Assembly: GCF_038396675.1 (NCBI RefSeq)
Contig: NC_088921.1
Span: forward strand, 14,509,501-14,573,500
Direction: 5' to 3'
Length of the DNA stretch: 64,000 nucleotides
Source: Hydra vulgaris
Taxonomy: Eukaryota > Cnidaria > Hydrozoa > Anthoathecata > Hydridae
Below the pieces are notes generated by a model. It saw only the letters and a list, made by a program, of their open reading frames with translations. It ran no database searches and had not been told where the DNA came from. Both the position numbers and the translations under genes were made by a program. This document shows, in pieces, positions 59,177 through 64,000 of the stretch; the stretch's first letter is position 1; each line of letters begins with the position of its first letter.

Positions 59177-60680
59177 TCAGGTTCGCCGCAAGGATTGCTG
59201 CAAGAAGTCGTTGCTTTTTTTTGAAGATTTTATGATTCCAGGTATTATCCAGGGATTTTGTAAGGTTTTTGTTTTAATAAATTTAGTTGTTATTGGGAAT
59301 GCCTTATTGTAGTGATATTCAAATATATGATAAAATTTATTATAAGCTTCATAAATATTTTTTCCATTATTAATATTGTTCACGATATATTTTAAGCATT
59401 TAACGTAAGTAAGTTAACCCGCGGAATATTTATTGATCTTAGAAAAGCCTTAGTTATGGTATTAAAATCACATATTAAGAATGGATCAAAAACAATAGAA
59501 AACAATGAAGAAAGCTCACTTCTGGGTCCACTTTTATTTCTTATTTCTGTAAATAATTCCCATAAGTTATTAAACAATTTAAACTCAGTTTTACTTGCAG
59601 ATGGCACGAGTTTATTTTGTCAACCTTTTATTTAAAGTAGTAAACAAGGAATTTTTATATCTACCGGAATGATTTAAAGCAAACAAATTTTCCTTAAATT
59701 TAAGTAAAACTAAGTATACTTTTTTTCATAGACTTCACGATAAGGAAAATATTCCATTAAAACTTCCTGATCTTTATATTGGCTACTCCAAAATAATTAG
59801 AGAGTCATCATTAAAGTTTTTAAGAGTGATGCTTGAAGAAAATTTGACATGGAGAGAACACATAAGAAAGAGAGAAGATGCAGTTTCCAAAAACGTTTAC
59901 ATCCAACACAAAGTTAAGCATTTATTAATCCAAAACTCCTTAAAAATATTAAATTTCTTTCTCATACATTGTTATAAGAACTATGCAAATATTGCATGGT
60001 GCAGCTCTAATGTAAGTAAAATAAAAAAAAAACTTCTTCGTAAACAAAAACACGTTGTCGGAATTATTTCAAGTACAGGTAGATTTACACATTCTATAGA
60101 ACTACTTAAAAACCATCACATACTCAATGATTTTAGTTGAATCTTTATCAAGTTCTTATATTTATTTACAAACTTTATAATAAAATAACTTCTATAATAT
60201 TTAGTTCATTTTTCAATAAATTTAATCACGTGTAACCGACTAGATTTTTAAATTACAATTATAAGCAACCTAAAATGCACTATTTAGTTACCAAATTTTC
60301 TATTGCCAACAGAGGTCCTATATTATGGAAGACTTTATTAAATAACAAGCTGAAAAATTGATCTTCTCTTTCTCCATTTAAATAAAAACTTAAACAAAAA
60401 CTTATAAACAATGTTAATGAAATAAATTTTTTTTTTAAGCTTTTCATTTTTATTGTTTTATTTTTTTTTATTTTTAACTACTATCTTATTAACTTGTGTT
60501 TAATTTAAATTTTCTTTAAATTACCTGTTAACTTATCTTTAGTTTTTAGGTGTGATTATTTTTCATTTTATTTTAACGATTTTCTTTTGATTATAGACTA
60601 GTAACTGATCTTAACATACTTGTAAATATTTGTATATGATTTTTAAATGGTAAAAAGTAATCGTATGTTTACCTTGTACA
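59177..60680 (+). mobile_element. LINE with inverted 5' segment, decayed
   Basis: The plus-strand part (59400-60420) is a reverse transcriptase of the same lineage as 5.4-6.8 kb: GIFIDLRKALVMVLKSHIKN (motif A region), LLGPLLFLISVNNSHKLL (motif B end), VLLADGTSLF where FADDTNLF is expected, so the second catalytic aspartate is gone, then LEENLTWREHI, and a RGPILW end near 60310. The part 59383-59180 on the minus strand reads the linker between endonuclease and reverse transcriptase: FEYHYNKAFPITTKFIKTKT, LQNPWIIPGIIKSSKK. Its 5' end faces the junction, and the stretch between the linker and motif A is missing, as twin priming would leave. Many stops are present. Confidence 0.8.
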
Positions 60681-61018
60681 CTAGGGTGTCCCAAAAAATG
60701 ATAAAAATTTGAAAATCAAGAGACTATACCCTCCAAACTATGTGATTTGCTCTATAAAGATATACAGTATCGGACAAAACGAGTGCAACCAAATAATGCT
60801 AATTTAGTTTCATTATATAAAAGTGCTGCATTTTTTCAATTTAGAGAAATAACTATGTAACTGTTTAGAGACAAAGTTCTTCAAGTTTTATTCATCACAA
60901 AGTTCATTATTTGTACAAGAAAATTAATAAATTAATCAAAAGTATTAAAAAAAAGTTGATTTCCTTCTGGACAAAACAAGTGCAACTCGACAAATGTTGA
61001 CCAAGCTGTAATTCGCTA

Positions 61019-62044
61019 TCAATATTTCGTGGCGAATCCTTTGTTGTCGATTACAGCCTTGCATCTTCGAGACATAGATTCGATCAGGTGATCAATGAAA
61101 CTTTGTGGAATCGCTGCCCAGGCCTTTTGGATTTGTTCAAACAGTTGATCCTTATTACGAACACCTTCACGATTAATTCTGCGGTTGACGATCTCCCACA
61201 GGTTCTCGATAAGGTTGAGATCCGGAGATTGAGGCGGCCAATCCATCACCGATAGGTGGTTGTCTTGAAACCACTGCTTGACTACTTTTGCAGTGTGTTT
61301 CGGATCGTTGTCTTGCCGAAAAACCCATTTTATTGGCATATTCCATTCAGCATGAGGTAACATAACATCTTTCAGGATATTTTTATACATTAAATGGTTT
61401 ATTATTCCATAGTTTCGATGTATTGGATCTAGACCGTTAGCAGAAAAATATTCCCAGGCCATTACATTGGCTCTACCATGCTTCACGGTCTTATGGCAGT
61501 AACGTAAATCGAGGTGTTTTCCGGCCGGTCGACATACACGGCAAATGCCATCGCTCCCAATGATGTTAAACTTCGATTCATCACTGAACAGGACAGTTCA
61601 CCATTTCTGCACATTCCAGTCAATATGAGTTATAGCAAACAGGAGTCTTTTCTTCTGGTTTTTTAGTGAAATCAGCGGTTTCTTTGCAGGGCGTCGAGAA
61701 AAGAATCCGGCTTCAACAGCACGTCGTCTGATTGTTCGGTCCGATACAGGCAGCTCTAATTGCTTTTGTATCTTGACTGATGATATCCAGGGATCCTTCT
61801 TGACGGATCTGACGATTACAGAATCCTCTCTAGAAGTGGTGGAACGCGGTCTTCCACCTTTGTTATCTGCTGCCAACTTCTCCGTAGAACGATATTTGGA
61901 ATATAGTCTTGATACGGTCCATTTTTTCACGCGATATTTATCACAAATACTTTTTTGTGACATTCCACTTACGTAATCGCCAATAATTTTCTTTCTTAGT
62001 TTCAATCCAAGACTGTCGGGAGCCATTTTTGCACTTGAAGTCAT
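61019..62044 (-). pseudogene. Tc1 transposase, DD34E, single nonsense codon
   Basis: The frame is 341 codons long, the usual Tc1 size. It has MAPDSLGLKLRKKIIGDYVS and a first helix-turn-helix, the GGRPRSTT hinge (about residues 63-70), a second helix-turn-helix (VSDRTIRRRAVEAGF), and the catalytic core: VLFSDESKF (first aspartate), FRQDNDPKHTAKVVK (second) and SPDLNLIENLW (glutamate). Exactly 34 residues separate the last two. The only break seen is TGA at 61595-61597 between KW and TVLFSDES, consistent with CGA to TGA by CpG decay. It would otherwise read through to a stop at 61019. This is the least damaged transposase in the window. Confidence 0.9.
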
Positions 62045-62342
62045 AAAAATAATAAAAATAAATAATAACGCCTCTCAAGGCTTACCGTGTTACATTTACC
62101 TTGTGATGATACAATAATGCTCTGTGGAACACAACGTCTTGGTTGGATGTAGACTGTATTGATGTAATGAAACACTTGTTGTTTTTCACTTCTTGTATTG
62201 ATGTTCTTCGATAAAACACTTTAATAAAACTCACTTCGATAAACTGTCTTGATAATACTGACTGATTGACTTCCATATACTGACTGAATTACAGGTCGAT
62301 TTACATGTCTCTTATTTAGTAAAATGAACCTGTGTGAATATG

Positions 62343-62491
62343 TTCTGGAAGATTCTAGATGCTTCTTTTCGATGCTTCTGGAAGCTTTCGGATGCATCTG
62401 GATGCTTCTGAATGTTTTTGGATATTTCTGGATGCTCTTGGATGCTTCCAGATGCTTCTTCTGGAAACTTCTGGAAACTTCTGGATACTTC
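62343..62491. promoter_or_regulatory. array of heat-shock-element-like TTCnnGAA motifs inside Tc1
   Basis: TTC and GAA (or GAT) alternate every 5 bp through about 149 bp, 300-450 bp upstream of the transposase start. TTCTGGAAGATTC (62343-62355) is a perfect three-unit heat-shock element. TTCTGGAAACTTCTGGAAAC followed by TTC (62459-62481) is a perfect five-unit one. Between them the units mostly read TTCTGGATGC, where GAT replaces GAA. It is also a 10-bp minisatellite; binding by HSF is inferred from the motif only. Confidence 0.6.
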
Positions 62492-62782
62492 CTTTAATTA
62501 TTAAAAAACTTCCGTGTCGTTGACACGGACCAGACTAAAGAAAATGAAACAAACCAAAAAAGTTGCACTTGTTTTGTCCGCTGCAAAACGGCACTTGTCA
62601 ACGCAATTCTGCCTGCGTACTGTCACCTGTCAGCTGATTGCTCATGTCATGGCATGCTATGACTCCAGACTCCTGAACTGTTTGCTGTGGTAGTATAGTT
62701 CGTTTCGTTTTTAAGACATGTAAAATTAGGTACACTTTTTAGCATTGTTCGATGTTGGTTGCAAATGTTTTGTCCAACACTG

Positions 62783-63059
62783 TATATAAAAAAAATTTTG
62801 ATCCAAAGTTAGCAAAGTTGCTAGTGTAATTATAAATTTGCTGTGTAATTATAAATTAAGAGATGTTTATATTTTTTAACGATTTTACAAGCATAATACT
62901 GAGATAATTTTCCTTCAATAAATATAAAAAACCCCAAATTACAAATTTATTTATAAATTTGTAAGCAGAATCAAATAATGAAATAAACAACCGAGAAAAA
63001 TGAACCACAATGTTAAAAACCTTTTTTTTTTATTAAATTAAACGCATAGAAAAACAGTT
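62783..63059. other. no recognised gene
   Basis: AT-rich flank of the Tc1 element. Confidence 0.4.
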
Positions 63060-64000
63060 ATAAAGTGCTTTTGTGGGTTGATCTTTTTTGCTTGTAATTT
63101 ATTCTGTGATCTTTTGCAACAAGCCTTATATTTTGTCTTTGATCATCATTTGTAGATGCCTTCACAAAGTCTTGTATAAGTTTGATGTTTCTTTCTGAGA
63201 AATTGTAAGTAGTAGAGAGATATTATCCCAAGATTTTACTCCACCAAAAACCCATGTTCAACGTCGCTTTTTAAAATTCTAATAGCTTTAAAAAGATACC
63301 AAGACTCTGGTATATTACCAGAAGAGATAAAGTTGCTTTGGAGTCAAGAACTAAATTAACTTGAGGATCCCCAACATGGAATGTAGGCATAGGAAATTTA
63401 AGTAGGTTATTATTCATTTTAATTTTTTCACAGTCTTCAACGTTACGTATACGTTATCTCCAATCGCTAACACAGCAAGGTGAGGAGTTAAGTACCAAGA
63501 ATGTCGTTTTATACTCTTTGTTACAGACTGTCTTTACTGGTCATCGTATTGCTTTTGTGTTTTAAGACTTGCCATGAAAGAATCAAGGTCATTCTTGGGT
63601 GCTTTAAAAAAATCATGGCGCATAAAGAATAGTGGAAAAAAACTTCCCTTCTGTAGCTCATTTTTTTTCTTTTCTGTCATTATTTTGACAACATTTTTGT
63701 CATTTCCAATGTAAGGAGGTAAAGTCCATCTGCCATAAAACGTGCCTAATGACAAGCACCATGTTGACGGAATTCTAAATTGGTTTCATTTCCACAAAGA
63801 TAAAAAACAACAAGCTGGCAAAGGTTTCTATAATCACCTCTTGCAAAAGTATTTTTGAGCAGAGCTTTTGAACATAAAGTAAGGGCATCTTATACAAGAG
63901 TGTACAACACTGAATCAACTTTTAGGTTATCCCAACACACTTTTACAATATTATTTAGAGTGTTCACTTCTGTACAAACTTCGTTCCACTTTCTTTTTAA
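63060..64000 (-). pseudogene. decayed member of an uncharacterised family, cut by window edge
   Basis: Minus-strand frames from the right edge give WNEVCTEVNTLNNIVKVCWD, a stop after YTLV, LLKNTFARGDYRNLCQLVVF, YLCG, FRQHGACH, another stop, ARFMADGLYLLTLEMTKM (about 63775-63725), and later HVGDPQVNLVLDSKATLSLL and NFSERNIKLIQDFVKAST (near 63200). RxDYRxLCxLVxxYLGG and RxPGAxHHARFMAxxxYxLxxxM mark a repeated family of unknown function that I have no name for. Several stops and frame changes break it. The N-terminus would lie beyond 64000. Confidence 0.55.

Larger units (their letters stand above)
60765..62782 (-). mobile_element. near-complete Tc1 transposon with IR/DR ends, 2,018 bp
   Basis: The left end CAGTATCGGACAAAACGAGT and the inverted right end CAGTGTTGGACAAAACATTT extend through GCAACCAA, with TA on both sides (60763-60764 and 62783-62784). 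A second copy of the core lies inside each end: GGACAAAACAAGTGCAACT at 60969-60987 and its exact reverse complement at 62561-62579. Two direct repeats within each ~220-bp inverted repeat is the IR/DR layout known from Sleeping Beauty-like Tc1 elements. Transposase is read leftward from 62044. Confidence 0.9.

Overview
The window looks like a transposon-dense piece of an AT-rich metazoan genome, most like a hydrozoan cnidarian such as Hydra. The reasons are the strong AT bias, GT-AG introns inside transposase-like genes, many long (TA)n tracts, and the mix of P-element/THAP, Tc1/mariner, hAT, MULE/ZSWIM and CR1-like families. The organism is an inference. I found no confident ordinary host gene; almost every coding signal belongs to a mobile-element family and most are broken.

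Layout. 1-4 kb: a P-element/THAP9-like transposase remnant (-) and a SINE tail between two direct repeats. 5.4-6.8 kb: a 5'-truncated LINE (+) with a 3' stem-loop. 7.5-8.6 kb: hAT remnant (-). 9.4-12.06 kb: a broken multi-exon gene of an unnamed transposase-like family (+) carrying an inverted 176-bp piece of hAT coding DNA, followed at 12.06-13.1 kb by a hAT of that family (-). 16-22 kb: a decayed MULE-derived ZSWIM-type gene (+), with a MITE, a tRNA-Met-derived SINE and (TA)n tracts in its introns. 22.4-24.1 kb: a MITE and a broken mariner (+). 25.7 kb: a 10-unit minisatellite. 28.8-31.2 kb: LINE 3' end, a 640-bp foldback and G-rich repeats.

31.3-44.3 kb: a P-like element (+) faces the 5' part of a second copy (-), so about 1.2 kb is repeated in inverted orientation; two LINE fragments lie between, one with a twin-priming type 5' inversion. 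44.4-47.5 kb: a second P-element family with a THAP exon (+). 48-53.6 kb: a zinc-finger/transposase-like gene (-) whose presumed intron holds another transposase-like gene (+), AT palindromes and a 30-bp minisatellite of hairpins. 56 kb: Mutator-like remnant (-). 57.2-58.5 kb: a complete Tc1/IS630-type element inside a recognisable repeat. 58.6-59.1 kb: a small spliced THAP gene (-) whose frame is open. 59.2-60.7 kb: another LINE with an inverted 5' end. 60.77-62.78 kb: a nearly intact Tc1 with IR/DR ends and an array of heat-shock-element-like motifs upstream of its transposase. 63.1-64 kb: a broken member of an uncharacterised family (-), cut by the window edge.

The observations I would follow first are the heat-shock-element-like array inside the Tc1 element, the compensatory base change in the 3' stem of two LINE copies together with a SINE tail resembling another LINE's 3' hairpin, the tandem array in which each 30-bp unit is a hairpin, and the captured hAT fragment at 11.0 kb.
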